Part shown: positions 54,955-64,000 of the stretch, piece after piece
How the letters are laid out: every line of letters begins with the position of its first letter
How positions within the stretch are numbered: position 1 is the stretch's first letter
Assembly (NCBI GenBank): GCA_022414725.1
Contig: CM039462.1
Span: 35,068,558-35,132,557, forward strand
Source of the DNA: Microglena sp. YARC
Taxonomy: Eukaryota; Chlorophyta; Chlorophyceae; Chlamydomonadales; Chlamydomonadaceae
Length of the DNA: 64,000 nt
Reading direction: 5' to 3'
Notes under the pieces: generated by a model
The model's database searches: none
Told to the model about the DNA's origin: nothing
What the model saw: only the letters and a program-made list of their open reading frames with translations
Position numbers and translations under genes: made by a program

Positions 54955-55210
54955 CTGCAGGCTGGGTGCAGCCAAATAGGCTGAAAGGACTTGCCCAACA
55001 TCGAGCAATCAAGCTCGATTCTAGGTTACTAGGAGGGGCTACCTGAGCGAAACACTTGATGAAGAGGCCCCCATGGTGAACATAAATAAATAATAACTAG
55101 TACGCCTTATTATCAGGCGTGAGGTTTAGGGGGCCAGCCCGTTTGCTTGCTCTGGGGCCAACCACCAATGTGTGTGCGTGTGTGCGTGGGGGGGGGGGGA
55201 GGGGGGGGCT
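54955..55210. repeat. Fragments of two dispersed repeats and a G-rich tract
   Basis: A partial CCAGGGG..GGACTTGCCCAAC element at 54,960-55,075, an ACGCCTTATTATCAGGCGT element at 55,083-55,172, and a GTGTGCGTGGGGGGGG tract. Confidence 0.6.
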
Positions 55211-55239
55211 GTCATCCCCCTAGATGGTGTACATGTATG

Positions 55240-55630
55240 TATGTTACAGTCCAGTGAGTTGCTAATCAGGCCAAAGAGACTCGCCCATCATCAAATTACG
55301 TTATCAAGATCATTTCTGTAACACGGTTAAATTGTCGTGTAGTACTTGATCCCAGGCCCTCTGTTGTGCCCTTGCAATTTGCTGGGACCATGTCGTATAG
55401 TGATTTATTTATTTCATTTTTATTTTTTATTATTAAGACTGGTAGCCCCTTCAGACAGTCTATAATCATCTCGATTTCTCGACTTTGGGCATGTCCCTTC
55501 AGGCTTAATTGGCCACCCCCTGGATTGTCATGCCAATTAAGCCTGAATTATGTATTGGCCTAAATAAGCACCCCCTGGATTGTCATGGCCACCCCCTGGA
55601 TTGTCACTTACATACATATGTGTAGCCCCT
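55240..55630. other. Unassigned with short repeats
   Basis: Three copies of CACCCCCTGGATTGTCA at 55,514-55,610 and a TTACAGTCCAGTGAGTTG fragment at 55,244. Confidence 0.45.
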
Positions 55631-55835
55631 GTCAGTGATAAACAATGGACTAGTGGTAGACCAGATCGCTTGAGGATGAAGAGTCGGTTTCGACTCCCCC
55701 TTTGGTCGTTCTTGGCGTTGCAGGTCGTTGTCAACCGCTATGGTAGCTTGTCCACTTGAGGTAGGAGACCGCTCCCCACCCGCATACGACAGGCTCCCTT
55801 AACACCACGCCCCACCAGGCTTTATCATTACCTTT
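55630..55835 (+). mobile_element. tRNA-derived SINE, head type 1, third locus
   Basis: AATGGACTAGTGGTAGACCA (A box region), then a degenerate B box GGTTTCGACTCC, the GTTGTCAACCGCTATGGTAG tail and CACCAGGCTTTATCATTACC. Confidence 0.85.
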
Positions 55836-55839
55836 TTGT

Positions 55840-56160
55840 ATTACAAATGTGTAAATATATCACTCACTACCGGTATGCAGGTTGCTATGCGGACAGTGTG
55901 TGCTCGTAACAGGAAGCGACTGGCGAAGCTTCGAGAGGAGACCCCTTTTGAATAGACTGGTGATAGACTGATAATAAAGAAAACAAGGATTAGGTTTTCA
56001 TAACATTGCTAATCGAAAGGAACATTTGATTAACTGGTCCCCATCCGATGAATTGGGCCCAATACTGTAAAGAAGAAGACTAGTTGTTGCAAGGTTCTAT
56101 ACGCCGGCAATTCGGCGTCTAACCGTCTGCAGAATACAACGTGTAAATACCTTAGTGGCT
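55840..56160. other. Unassigned
   Basis: No recognised gene or repeat; CGCCGGCAATTCGGCGTC at 56,102 is a short hairpin. Confidence 0.4.
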
Positions 56161-56255
56161 AAATAAATCAATAAATAGTACGCCTTATAACGAGAGACGT
56201 GAGGTACCGAGGTTGATGGGGCCAGCCCGTTTGCTTGCACTGGGGCCAACCACCA
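56160..56255 (+). repeat. Dispersed ACGCCTTATAACGAG repeat
   Basis: TAAATAAATCAATAAATAG start and GCACTGGGGCCAACCACCA end. Confidence 0.65.
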
Positions 56256-56467
56256 ATATGGACCTGGTACATGTGTTGTCTGCACGCGACAATGGACTGG
56301 GAGGAGACAGTGAATATGTAGCTGCGACTATGCGAGTGTGTGTGCTCAAAACAGGGAACGACTGGCAAAGCTACGGCAGGATATTGGGGATAAACTGATG
56401 ATAAGGATAATACGGATTAGGGTCTGAGACAAGCATGGAGTAGAAGATTAAACAGTGGTATGCATGT

Positions 56468-56605
56468 TGTTACAGTCCAGGGGTGGGCCAAATAGGCTAA
56501 AGGGACTTGCTCAACCGTGTAGGAAGGGCTTGAAAAGAAAAAACACTGATGAACTGAGTCACAAACAATCGTTTTACCGACGGGGGCCCTGAGTTCTTGC
56601 TGCAA
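56468..56605 (+). repeat. Dispersed CCAGGGGTGGG repeat
   Basis: TTACAGTCCAGGGGTGGG, GGGACTTGCTCAACCGTG, GGGGGCCCTGAGTTC. Confidence 0.75.
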
Positions 56606-56765
56606 TGATCATTTTCTAGTGGGGCCTAGGAAAGATCTTGCTGCAATGATCATTTTCTAGTGGGGCCAAGGAAAGATCTTGCTGCAATGATCATTTTCTA
56701 GTGGGGCCTAGGAAAGATCTTGCTGCAATGATCATTTTCTAGTGGGGCCTAGGAAAGATCTGCGG
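56597..56765. repeat. 41-bp tandem array, four copies
   Basis: Unit: TTGCTGCAATGATCATTTTC, TAGTGGGGCCTAGGAAAGATC. The array grew out of the end of the dispersed repeat before it. Confidence 0.95.
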
Positions 56766-57030
56766 GCCCTCAACCTCAGAGGGAATTATAAAGGGGCGCT
56801 AAGATGATAAATAGAGCAGGATGTTAAACCTCCTCGGGAGAACGTCCTTCCACAACTAAAAAAACGCTGGTACTTGGTAGACTCAAGTTGCGATAGATCA
56901 CTGAGAGCAGACTAAGACGGAGACCGTAAACCATAGGGGGAAAAAGGGTCAACGTGAATTATAAAGAGCAGGATCTTACATGACGTTGGTAGACTCAGAA
57001 GACAAGCACCAGGAAATCACGGATAGCATG

Positions 57031-57678
57031 AAATTGAAATTGAAATTGAAATTGTTACATCCGTGTAGAACCGTTACTCACAGGACGTGAAGTTAAGGAA
57101 ACCATAGCGTAAGCCGGAGCTAGCTATAGTCACCGTAGGGCCATCTCAGTAAAAAGAATTACCACCGATGCCTGACCGGCAGGGGTTTTCACCCCGGTTG
57201 GGAAGCACCGACACAATGCAGCTGGCAAGACAAAACCTGAGAGGGGGGACGGTCTGTGTGCTAGTCCCCGGGTATCGACCCGGGGTGTGCTTCCATAAAG
57301 CGTCTGCACTGTAAAATACTCTGAAAGCTAGTGATGGTGTGGGAGTGGACTGTGTCCGCCAGTTTGAGGGCACATGATCTCTGAAGTCCAAGAGTGGTCA
57401 TAGAAGTCAAAAAAGAGGTTGGAATAGTACCAGTTGTTCCAACAGTGATAACTTCATAGTGAACGAGGTATCCAGCCGATCTAAGGCCATTTACTTATTC
57501 AACATGCTGGGCGTGTTTAGTGATAAACTTAGTAGCATGGTTGGTATCAGAGCAGTATCCAAGCTCAAGAACCCAGAGTTCTCTATCAGACATACAGTTA
57601 GGAGAGTCTATGTCAGGTAGGACGGCAAGATCAGGTATCATTCTCTTCCAGTCCGCTACAGTAATAGTGGAGGGGCGT
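57031..57678 (-). mobile_element. LINE 3'-end copy 1
   Basis: Begins with an (AAATTG)x4 tail at 57,031-57,054, then the LINE 3' UTR and part of the endonuclease-coding end. A block of about 35 bp present in the other copies is deleted near 57,180. The coding frame is broken. It ends at the same base as copy 2. Confidence 0.9.
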
Positions 57679-58363
57679 AAATTGAAATTGAAATTGAAAT
57701 TGTTACATCTGTGTAGAACCGTTACTCACAGGACGTGAAGTTAAGGACACCATAGCGTAAGCCGGAGCTAGCTACAGTCACCGTAGGGCCATCTCAGTAA
57801 AAAGAATTACCACCGATGCCTGACCGGCAGGCACCGTAGCCACATCATGCCAGTGCAGCTTAATACGGGGGTTTTTCACCCCGGTTGGGAAGCACCGACA
57901 CAATGCAGCTGGCAAGACAAAACCTGAGAGGGGGACGGTCTGTGTGCTAGTCCCCGGGTATCGACCCGGGGTGTGCTTCCATAAAACGTCTGCACTGTAA
58001 AATACTCTGAAAGCTAGTGATGGTGTGGGAGTGGACTGTGTCCGCCAGTTTGAGGCACATGATCTCTGAAGTCCAAGAGTGGTCATAGAAGTCAAAAAAG
58101 AGGTTGGAATAGTACCAGTTGTTCCAACAGTGATAACTTCATAGTGAACGAGGTATCCAGCCGATCTAAGGCCATTTACTAATTCAACATGCTGGGCGTG
58201 TTTAGAGATAAACTTAGTAGCATGGTTGGTATCAGAGCAGTATCCAAGCTCAAGAACCCAGAGTTCTCTATCAGACATACAGTTAGGAGAGTCTATGTCA
58301 GGTAGGACGGCAAGATCAGGTATCATTCTCTTCCAGTCCGCTACAGTAATAGTGGAGGGGCGT
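57679..58363 (-). mobile_element. LINE 3'-end copy 2
   Basis: (AAATTG)x4 tail at 57,679-57,702 followed by about 660 bp of LINE 3' end. On the minus strand PDLAVLPDIDSPN, ELWVLELGYCSDTNHATKF and GTTGTIPTSF are intact, then the frame slips after QRSCA. The body ends at AGTGGAGGGGCGT, exactly where copy 1 ends. Confidence 0.9.
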
Positions 58364-58632
58364 AAATTGAAATTGAAATTGAAATTGTTACATCTGTGTA
58401 GAACCGTTACTCACAGGACGTGAAGTTAAGGACACCATAGCGTAAGCCGGAGCTAGCTATAGTCACCGTAGGACCATCTCAGTAAAAAGAATTACCACCG
58501 ATGCCTGAACAACAGGCACCGTAGCCCCATCATGCCAGTGCAGCTTAATACGGGGGGTTTTCACCCCGGTTGGGAAGCACCGGCACAATACAGCTGGTAA
58601 GACAAAACCTGAGAGGGGGGACGGTCTGTGTG

Positions 58633-61452
58633 CTAGTCCCCGGGTATCGACCCGGGGTGTGTTTCCATAAAGCGTCTGCACTGTAAAATACTCTGGAAAC
58701 TAGTAATGGTGTGAGAGTGGACTGTGTCAGCCAGTTTGAGGGCACAGGATCTCTGAAGTCCAAGAGTGGTCATAGAAGTCAAAAAAGAGGTAGGAATAGT
58801 ACCAGTTGTACCAACGGTAATAACTTCATAGTGAACAAGGTATCCAGCCGATCGAAGGCCATTGACTAATTCAACATGTTGGGCATGTTTAGTGATAAAC
58901 TTAGTAGCGTGATTAGTATCAGAGCAGTATCCAAGCTCAAGAACCCAGAGTTCTTTATCAGACATACAGGTAGGAGAGTCTATGTCAGGTAGGACGGCAA
59001 GATCAGGTCTCATCCTCTTCCAATCCGCTACAGTAATAGTGGAGGGGCGTAACCAGTCAGGGAGACGTTTGCCCAGGACCCCCCTGGGGAGGTCCTCTTC
59101 CTTGCCAGCGTCCATGATCATTCTGCGAGATCCCAGGGCTCCTGTGCAAATGGCCTTGTGGATGAGTCGCACTGCGGCGTCATGTCTCTTAATGTAGAGC
59201 CCCTTGAAAGTCCGGTGTGTGCAACCCGCCAGGATGTGGCCCGCTCCGTCCTCACAGGTGTGGCAGATGGGGCATAGGGAGTTCGTGGGTGGGTGAGTGC
59301 TGGTAATATAAGGGAGTTTCCAGCGGAATGCAAGTTTACGGTTCCACAGTCTACCCCAGCGGGCTTTAAGGATGTGGAATTTAGTTTTATGCTGGATAAG
59401 GGTTGAGGTCCAAAATTTGTTACTTGCTTGAGGAAGTTGGTGGGGAGTGTTTTCAGCCCAGGTGGTTGCATAAATCCCTTTAAGGGGGTCTTGACCAAGG
59501 TGGCAGCTAGTGGGTAGGTTAGAGGTGATACCTTGTGTAAGGTTAGGTGCTAAAATTCTAGGGGGGATATCTCCCATGGGTGTGCGAGGAGGTTGAACTG
59601 TAGGCCAGTAGACATTGTGGCGGGGGATTTCCCCAGTGTTATCAGTAAAATTAGTTGAGGTAGGGTGCTCAGCTGCCTTGCGTGCCAGAGTGTCTGCTCT
59701 GTCATTTCCAAGGATACCTGTGTGGGAACGGACTTTACAAAGGGTGGTGTGTGAGCCATGCAGGATGCGTTGAATGAGGTGTTTTTGAATTGATTGCAGT
59801 AATTCAGTATGAATGGAACGGGTTGTTGTGGTGGGGTCATGAATCATTTTTTTAATCAGTTGAAGAGAGCAGAGGCTGTCTGTATGAAGGGTAAGAGATT
59901 TGGCATAGTCAATGTTGAGAAGGGCTTGGTGGATGGCTACCAGTTCTGCCCGGTTGTTAGTTTTGGTGGCCCCTATTCCCCCAGGGTTGATGGTGTAGCT
60001 TTGTCCTGCAGCCGGGACATATACTGCAGCACCTATTTTGCTAGGATGCCCTGGTTTACCTTTTATTAGGCTACCATCTGTGTAGACCTGGAGGCCAGAG
60101 GAGGGGGTAGCAAGGTAAAAACAGGGGTGGGTAATGGTAAGAGGAGAGGGGGGAGGGTGTTGGTGGAGTATAGGTTGCCAGGGATTTTTGGCAAGAGATT
60201 TAAGTTTCCGAGGGTAGGTGATGACAATATCAGTGAAAGTAAGGGTGGAAGGTGGTGTGATAGTAGAGGGCTCCCAGGATGAGGAGAGGCTTTGCATGTA
60301 GTATGTCCATTGGTCAATAAAGTCTGGGAGTTTAGGAAAGTAAGTCTCTTGGCTGTGAGGGTTGCATATAAGGATGAGGTGTAATTTTTGAGTGGAGGGT
60401 GGGGTGTGAGATTTGCTGCCAAGCCATATTTCAGAGGTAGTATAAAATTCAGACAGTGGTCTAGAGTCAATGTAGTGGATCAAGGAGTGGTGGAGGAGAG
60501 TTTTGTAAGGGGCAGCAAGGTCATCAGGGAGGAGCATCAGGGTGCAGGTAGGGCTGAGAGTATTTTCAGCATGGTCAGCACTGGCTAGAGCCCACCTTAG
60601 AGCTTGGTGTGCTTGTGTGGTGGAATTGGGAATGTCCACCAGTGAGCCCCCAGTCCAGATGGTAAGAAAGGGGTCTTGGTTGGAGCCAAAGAGCTGGTCA
60701 GCAGGGCTGGTAGAAGAGAAGCTGGTGAGGCTTTGGTCGTAGCTAAGAGGATTGGAGGTACGATGGTGAGTAATGCCCAGGGCAGCTGCTGCTTGGTAGA
60801 GGAAGGGAGACAGAATGTTAGTGGCAGCAGGAGCAGCTCTGTATCTGGTGAAGAGGGCAGCTAGGTCAGTGTGGTATGTTCCTCCTTGGGTCAGTTGGTT
60901 CCATTTGGTTGGGTAGTGATTTTTAAAGTGGTCATAGTTTTGTTTCAGAGAGGTGAGCCTGTCGTTGGGAATGTGCCCAAGACAGTGACCTGTGGGGTTA
61001 TAAAGATATGAAACGTTGGTATGTGTGTGTGTGGATTGGCAATCCAGAATAGTGAGGATGCCTGTTTGTATAATGTAGGCTGAGGGTGGTTGAATGTCCC
61101 AGTCTGGGTGTCTGTCGTGTGTGTCAATTTTCAGAAGTTTGTGAACAAGGTTGTGGTTGTCAGCATTAAATCCTGGGGAGGTGGCCCATTGGCCTTGTTG
61201 CTGGAGGTTAGTGAGGTGGGTGTCCTTCCTGGGATTGAGGTATGTGGTTATCGGAGGAGTGGTTTTAAAGGTGTGGGTTAATTGGTCATATGTTGGTTGT
61301 CCTACCAGTTCAACAAGGTGAGCCGCATGGTGAGATTGAGGCTTCCAGTGTATGGTGGAGGTAGTGGGGGTGAGAGGTGTGCAATGGTGGATGCTGTATC
61401 CCATGCGTGTGTAGGAGTTGATATGGTCGTTGTGCATGATGGTTGGGGCCAT
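58633..61452 (-). CDS. LINE polyprotein C-terminal part: unknown region, RNase H, CCHC, RLE
   Basis: An uninterrupted frame of 939 codons. Residues 454-590 are RNase H with all catalytic acids in place: D459 (YTDG), E503 (RAEL), D525 (HTDS), H577 (SHTG) and D584/D587 (GNDRAD). A zinc knuckle C727-x2-C730-x8-H739-x4-C744 follows, then a PD-(D/E)xK-type restriction-like endonuclease with KRHD (755-758), RPDL (815-818) and E839 in VLELGY. Residues 1-450 are unplaced; about 255-400 contain DQLFGSNQDPF and LMLLPDDLAAPY..LIHYI, faintly like the PCIF1-type methyltransferase segment found in some mobile elements, but the NPPF motif is not there. The first Met is probably internal to a longer frame. 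Confidence 0.88.
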   Translation of the reverse strand: MAPTIMHNDHINSYTRMGYSIHHCTPLTPTTSTIHWKPQSHHAAHLVELVGQPTYDQLTHTFKTTPPITTYLNPRKDTHLTNLQQQGQWATSPGFNADNHNLVHKLLKIDTHDRHPDWDIQPPSAYIIQTGILTILDCQSTHTHTNVSYLYNPTGHCLGHIPNDRLTSLKQNYDHFKNHYPTKWNQLTQGGTYHTDLAALFTRYRAAPAATNILSPFLYQAAAALGITHHRTSNPLSYDQSLTSFSSTSPADQLFGSNQDPFLTIWTGGSLVDIPNSTTQAHQALRWALASADHAENTLSPTCTLMLLPDDLAAPYKTLLHHSLIHYIDSRPLSEFYTTSEIWLGSKSHTPPSTQKLHLILICNPHSQETYFPKLPDFIDQWTYYMQSLSSSWEPSTITPPSTLTFTDIVITYPRKLKSLAKNPWQPILHQHPPPSPLTITHPCFYLATPSSGLQVYTDGSLIKGKPGHPSKIGAAVYVPAAGQSYTINPGGIGATKTNNRAELVAIHQALLNIDYAKSLTLHTDSLCSLQLIKKMIHDPTTTTRSIHTELLQSIQKHLIQRILHGSHTTLCKVRSHTGILGNDRADTLARKAAEHPTSTNFTDNTGEIPRHNVYWPTVQPPRTPMGDIPPRILAPNLTQGITSNLPTSCHLGQDPLKGIYATTWAENTPHQLPQASNKFWTSTLIQHKTKFHILKARWGRLWNRKLAFRWKLPYITSTHPPTNSLCPICHTCEDGAGHILAGCTHRTFKGLYIKRHDAAVRLIHKAICTGALGSRRMIMDAGKEEDLPRGVLGKRLPDWLRPSTITVADWKRMRPDLAVLPDIDSPTCMSDKELWVLELGYCSDTNHATKFITKHAQHVELVNGLRSAGYLVHYEVITVGTTGTIPTSFLTSMTTLGLQRSCALKLADTVHSHTITSFQSILQCRRFMETHPGSIPGD

Positions 61453-61983
61453 TGGACGTGGACAACGGTGGTGGTGGCAAGTTTGTCGCCGTTGTAAGAG
61501 CGCTTGCCCCGCCAGCTCGTAATGTGCAGGGCTCTGTACTGAGATCCGTAAGTAAGGTGAAGCAGGCGCGCCGGTGGTGCAGGTGCGCTGCTGGCTGGGA
61601 ATGTCATGGCCTCGCGGATCCTGTCAGGGTGCGAGGTGGAGGTTAGTTTATATGCGCGGTAGAATTTGGAGGAGGAGGAGTGTCGGATCCAGGATTTGCA
61701 CAAGTAGTGGCGCGCTGACCAGGTGGCGTCACTGTTGGGGCAGCCCCATGCTTGGTGCGCGTGACTGCCTGCGATCTGCGTGGGCCACGCCCACCATTGG
61801 TTTCCTTCCAGGTCCCCAGTGGGGTCCGCCTCGTAGTCTGCATCAGTAACGGAGGCGTGAGGTTGGTAGCGCTGGGTAAGTGGGGTGGAGGATTCGATAG
61901 GAGCAGGAAATTTAACGTTGTCTGTCGTGTTCTGCGAAATTGCGTAGCCAGGCGCAAGTTGCCTGTGGAGAGAGGGGAGTGGG
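61453..61983 (-). pseudogene. Frame-disrupted linker of the LINE
   Basis: Between the RT frame (stop at 61,984) and the 939-codon frame, the reading passes through two other frames: 61,643-61,957 (TRQTTLNFLLLSNPPPHLP..) and 61,460-61,703 (YRAYKLTSTSHPDRIREA.., KLATTTVVHVQW), the latter running into PTIMHNDHINSYTRMGYS in the next. At least three frame changes are needed. Confidence 0.65.
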
Positions 61984-63156
61984 TCAGAGTGAGTTGGAGG
62001 AGTGACGGTTTGGAAGGAGGAGAGGTGTGCGGTGAGGCGGTTCAGGATCGTTTGTGGTGTTTAGTAATTTTGTGTGAAGTAATAAGAGAGAGGTCTGTAG
62101 TGCTGATAAGATGAGTTCCCATGGGGTGACCAGGTCGTGGTATGAGTTGATGTCCAGGTCGTGAAAAGGAGTCATTAGTGAGACAGGGATTGCCTGTGGT
62201 GGAAGAGGGAGAGAGTGTATGTTAAGTTTGTCAAGGAGTTCTGTGTCATTCCAAGAAATTATTATGTCAGATTTTTTAATAATTTCCAGCTGGCGGGCTA
62301 GGGACATATATTTAAGTTGCTTGCTGGAGAGAGAGAGAGGATCTAGAGTGGTCATGGTGGAGGTTGATTTGTCAAGAAGAGCCCTGGTGAGAATTCCCAG
62401 GTGACCTTGGTCGTTCATGGACTGGGTGAGGGCTGTTGCAGTAATCTGAGTATATTCAGTGAGTAGAGAAGGCACCCCTAGTCCTGCCTCTGTTTTAGGG
62501 AGGTGGAGTGCTCTTGTCGGAAAGGATCTAGGAAGGGAGCAGCAGAGTTTAACTGTTTTTAATACTGCTCTGTCAATGACATGAATGTAGGTTAGTGAGA
62601 AGGGAGCTACTATCATGGGGTATTTAATAGCTGCTCTGACACATTGTGAGATTATTCGTAGACATTGGGTGGGGGATGCCATATTTTTAGCTTTAGTGAG
62701 GATACTCAAGCCTTTGTTGTGGATGGTTTCAATAGTAGAGTGAAGTTGAGTTTTCCAATTTAAGGTGAGTGAGATGTGGACCCCCAGGTATTTATAGGCT
62801 TGGTCTGGCGGCTGGTAGGTAGCATAGGAATTACCTAGAGGAATTTTTTCTAGCCTTTGTTTGAGTGTGTTGTTGTGAGTAGGTTGTGAGGGGTGTGATT
62901 TGTGGAGTATGCCACTAACCACACATTTAGTGGCGTTAAGGGGAATGCCCGACCAGATACTAAAAGTTTGAACTTTACCACATTGGATGCGAAGGTCCTC
63001 TGAGCTGCCGGTTAGGACGGCAGTGTCATCAGCATACCCCAAGCTGCTAGTGTGGTTTTCATCTGCTGTTGTGGAGGGTAGGGATGCTGCTCTGTATCCT
63101 CGTCCTCCAGAACGGAGCCATCTGTGTAGGGGTTCTAGAAAAATAATGAAGAGTAA
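61984..63156 (-). CDS. LINE reverse transcriptase, palm C-terminal part and thumb
   Basis: The frame is open from about 63,156, reading PLLFIIFLEPLHRWL, and continues to the catalytic GYADDTAVL at about 63,042-63,016. Then G-I-P-L-N-x-x-K-C (RT motif D-like), YKYLGVHI (motif E-like) and EAGLGVPSL in the thumb. The YADD aspartates are intact. It stops at 61,984. In an intact element it would be fused to the frame at 63,156-64,000 and to the downstream RNase H part. Confidence 0.9.
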   Translation of the reverse strand, partial: LLFIIFLEPLHRWLRSGGRGYRAASLPSTTADENHTSSLGYADDTAVLTGSSEDLRIQCGKVQTFSIWSGIPLNATKCVVSGILHKSHPSQPTHNNTLKQRLEKIPLGNSYATYQPPDQAYKYLGVHISLTLNWKTQLHSTIETIHNKGLSILTKAKNMASPTQCLRIISQCVRAAIKYPMIVAPFSLTYIHVIDRAVLKTVKLCCSLPRSFPTRALHLPKTEAGLGVPSLLTEYTQITATALTQSMNDQGHLGILTRALLDKSTSTMTTLDPLSLSSKQLKYMSLARQLEIIKKSDIIISWNDTELLDKLNIHSLPLPPQAIPVSLMTPFHDLDINSYHDLVTPWELILSALQTSLLLLHTKLLNTTNDPEPPHRTPLLLPNRHSSNSL

Positions 63157-64000
63157 GGGGAGAGAGTGTCCCCCTGGATAGTGCCCTAGTGATGGGGATA
63201 GGGGAGCCAGATGTATTGTTAAGGAGGATATGTGTAGTAGAGTTTGTGTAAATTCCTTTAATTGTATCTATAGTATCATGGGTATAACCCAAGCTGTGTA
63301 TAATGCAGAGAAGTTTTTGGTGATCAATCATGTTGAAGGCAGAGCTAAAGTCAAAGTAGGCAGCATAAATGTCCTGGTGGAAGAGGGCAGCATCCTCAAT
63401 GTTGTGGAGTAGGGTCAGGAGTTGTCTATAGGTACTTTTGTCTTTTCTGAAACCCTCTTGGCAGGCACTTAGAATGTGATTGGTTTCAGAGTAGGTAGTA
63501 ATAGTGTTGGTAACAAGAGAGGTCCAGAGTTTGGCTACAGCATTGTTAAGGCCTATTGGCCTGTAATTTTGGGGTAAGCAAGGATCTGATTTTTTGTAGA
63601 GCATGACTGTGTGGGAGATTTTCCAGCAGTCTGGTGTTTCTCCCAGTATCCATACTAGCTGCATGAGTTTGTGTATGGTGAGGTGCATTTCTTGTGGGAG
63701 GCACATAAGTAGTTCATTAGGTATGCCGTCTGGGCCTGTGGCTTTGTTAGTGGAGAGTTTCCTGATGCAGTCATCATAGGTGGTTGAGGAGGAGAGATAG
63801 GTGTAAGGGGAGGCAGTGTTTTGTATGGAATTGGCTGGAGTTTCAAGGTGGTATTTGTCTGTGTGTGTTTCCCATGGAGGGGGAGTGGCATGTCGGGTAT
63901 AATCATCTAAGATGGGTGGTGTGGGAGGTGACATAAGTTTACCCATGTGTTTGGTCAAAACTTCCAGGAGACCCTGGGTACTGGTGCTAAGTGTGTTCGA
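63156..64000 (-). CDS. LINE reverse transcriptase, fingers and palm N-terminal part
   Basis: Open from the window edge (no start codon needed at 63,958) and reading NKATGPDGIPNELL, YKKSDP, NYRPIGL, QEGFRKDKSTYRQL and the first catalytic Asp in AAYFDFSSAFNMID. At ALSRGTLSPL (near 63,155) the frame shifts by one base; the continuation PLLFIIF is found in the neighbouring frame. A single indel thus splits the RT. Confidence 0.92.

Larger units (their letters stand above)
58364..64000 (-). mobile_element. Non-LTR retrotransposon (LINE), 5' end beyond window
   Basis: A minus-strand element at least 5.6 kb long: (AAATTG)x4 tail at 58,364-58,387, 3' UTR, then from 3' to 5' a restriction-like endonuclease, CCHC finger, RNase H, a long unknown region and reverse transcriptase. 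Reverse transcription would start at the target site, giving the 5'-truncated copies seen here and at 22.15 kb. An RT-RNase H-restriction-like-endonuclease order is known from Dualen/RandI elements of green algae, which also have an N-terminal AP endonuclease; that part would be outside the window. Several frame breaks suggest this copy is inactive or poorly assembled. Confidence 0.92.

Noticed and set aside
61302..61703. Independent small gene on the minus strand of the LINE
   Set aside because: It is a frame-shifted continuation of the LINE reading frame, since its peptide runs into the next frame without a gap.

Overview
This is eukaryotic nuclear DNA. It has no operons or ribosome-binding sites. 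Short exons with GT/AG borders are scattered through very large, repeat-choked introns, alongside a non-LTR retrotransposon, tRNA-derived SINEs, several MITE-like families and long G or C runs. Short interstitial TTTAGGG-type repeats, and a LINE that carries both an RNase H and a C-terminal restriction-like endonuclease, best fit a green alga (chlorophyte or prasinophyte). That placement is an inference. No organism could be identified.

Three protein-coding loci can be read from exon translations. (1) Plus strand, about 0.5-9.1 kb (the 5' end lies outside the window): an unnamed, possibly glycosyltransferase-like protein with exons coding WVVVTNGDNEYDKDF..FDFYSRYQRPT, GLNDGYLAGLLVSEGWE and HHVKDRCLVSHSPNPQQCA..GGAWDD. 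(2) Minus strand, ending at 18,842: deoxyhypusine synthase (DHS), whose exons are collinear from the N-terminal [12 protein letters not shown] segment (read best at 39.6 kb) to the C-terminal [17 protein letters not shown] segment, with matching intron phases at the junctions I could check and the active-site Lys in SWGK. (3) Plus strand, about 48.5-51.4 kb: a conserved unknown protein with exons coding IIDASSGQTIKLDHMGPLV and SLSRITNWEQLSEHEKE.

The striking feature is how these genes are built. Most recognised exons sit in or beside a tandem array of decayed copies of themselves, each copy carrying its own splice-site flank. Examples are eight extra copies at a 123-bp period (41 codons) before one exon of gene 1, about seven copies at a 140-bp period before the gene 3 exon, and ten or so copies of one DHS exon. 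Introns here therefore appear to grow by repeated duplication of exon-intron units, alongside ordinary microsatellites and a 2.1-kb array of a 50-bp unit.

Layout: 0-10 kb gene 1; 10-18 kb tandem arrays, MITEs and a SINE; 18.8-31.4 kb DHS; 34,046-35,045 a gap of exactly 1000 N. The sequence on the two sides of the gap is the same (about 26.2-34.0 kb and 35.05-42.2 kb) but differs by many small indels. The overlapping ends of two contigs were probably left unmerged, so DHS 5' exons appear twice. 42-48 kb is repeats and a GC-rich single-copy block; 48.5-51.4 kb is gene 3; 51-57 kb is repeats. From 57.0 kb to the window end lies a minus-strand LINE with RT, RNase H, CCHC and restriction-like endonuclease segments, preceded by two extra copies of its 3' end.
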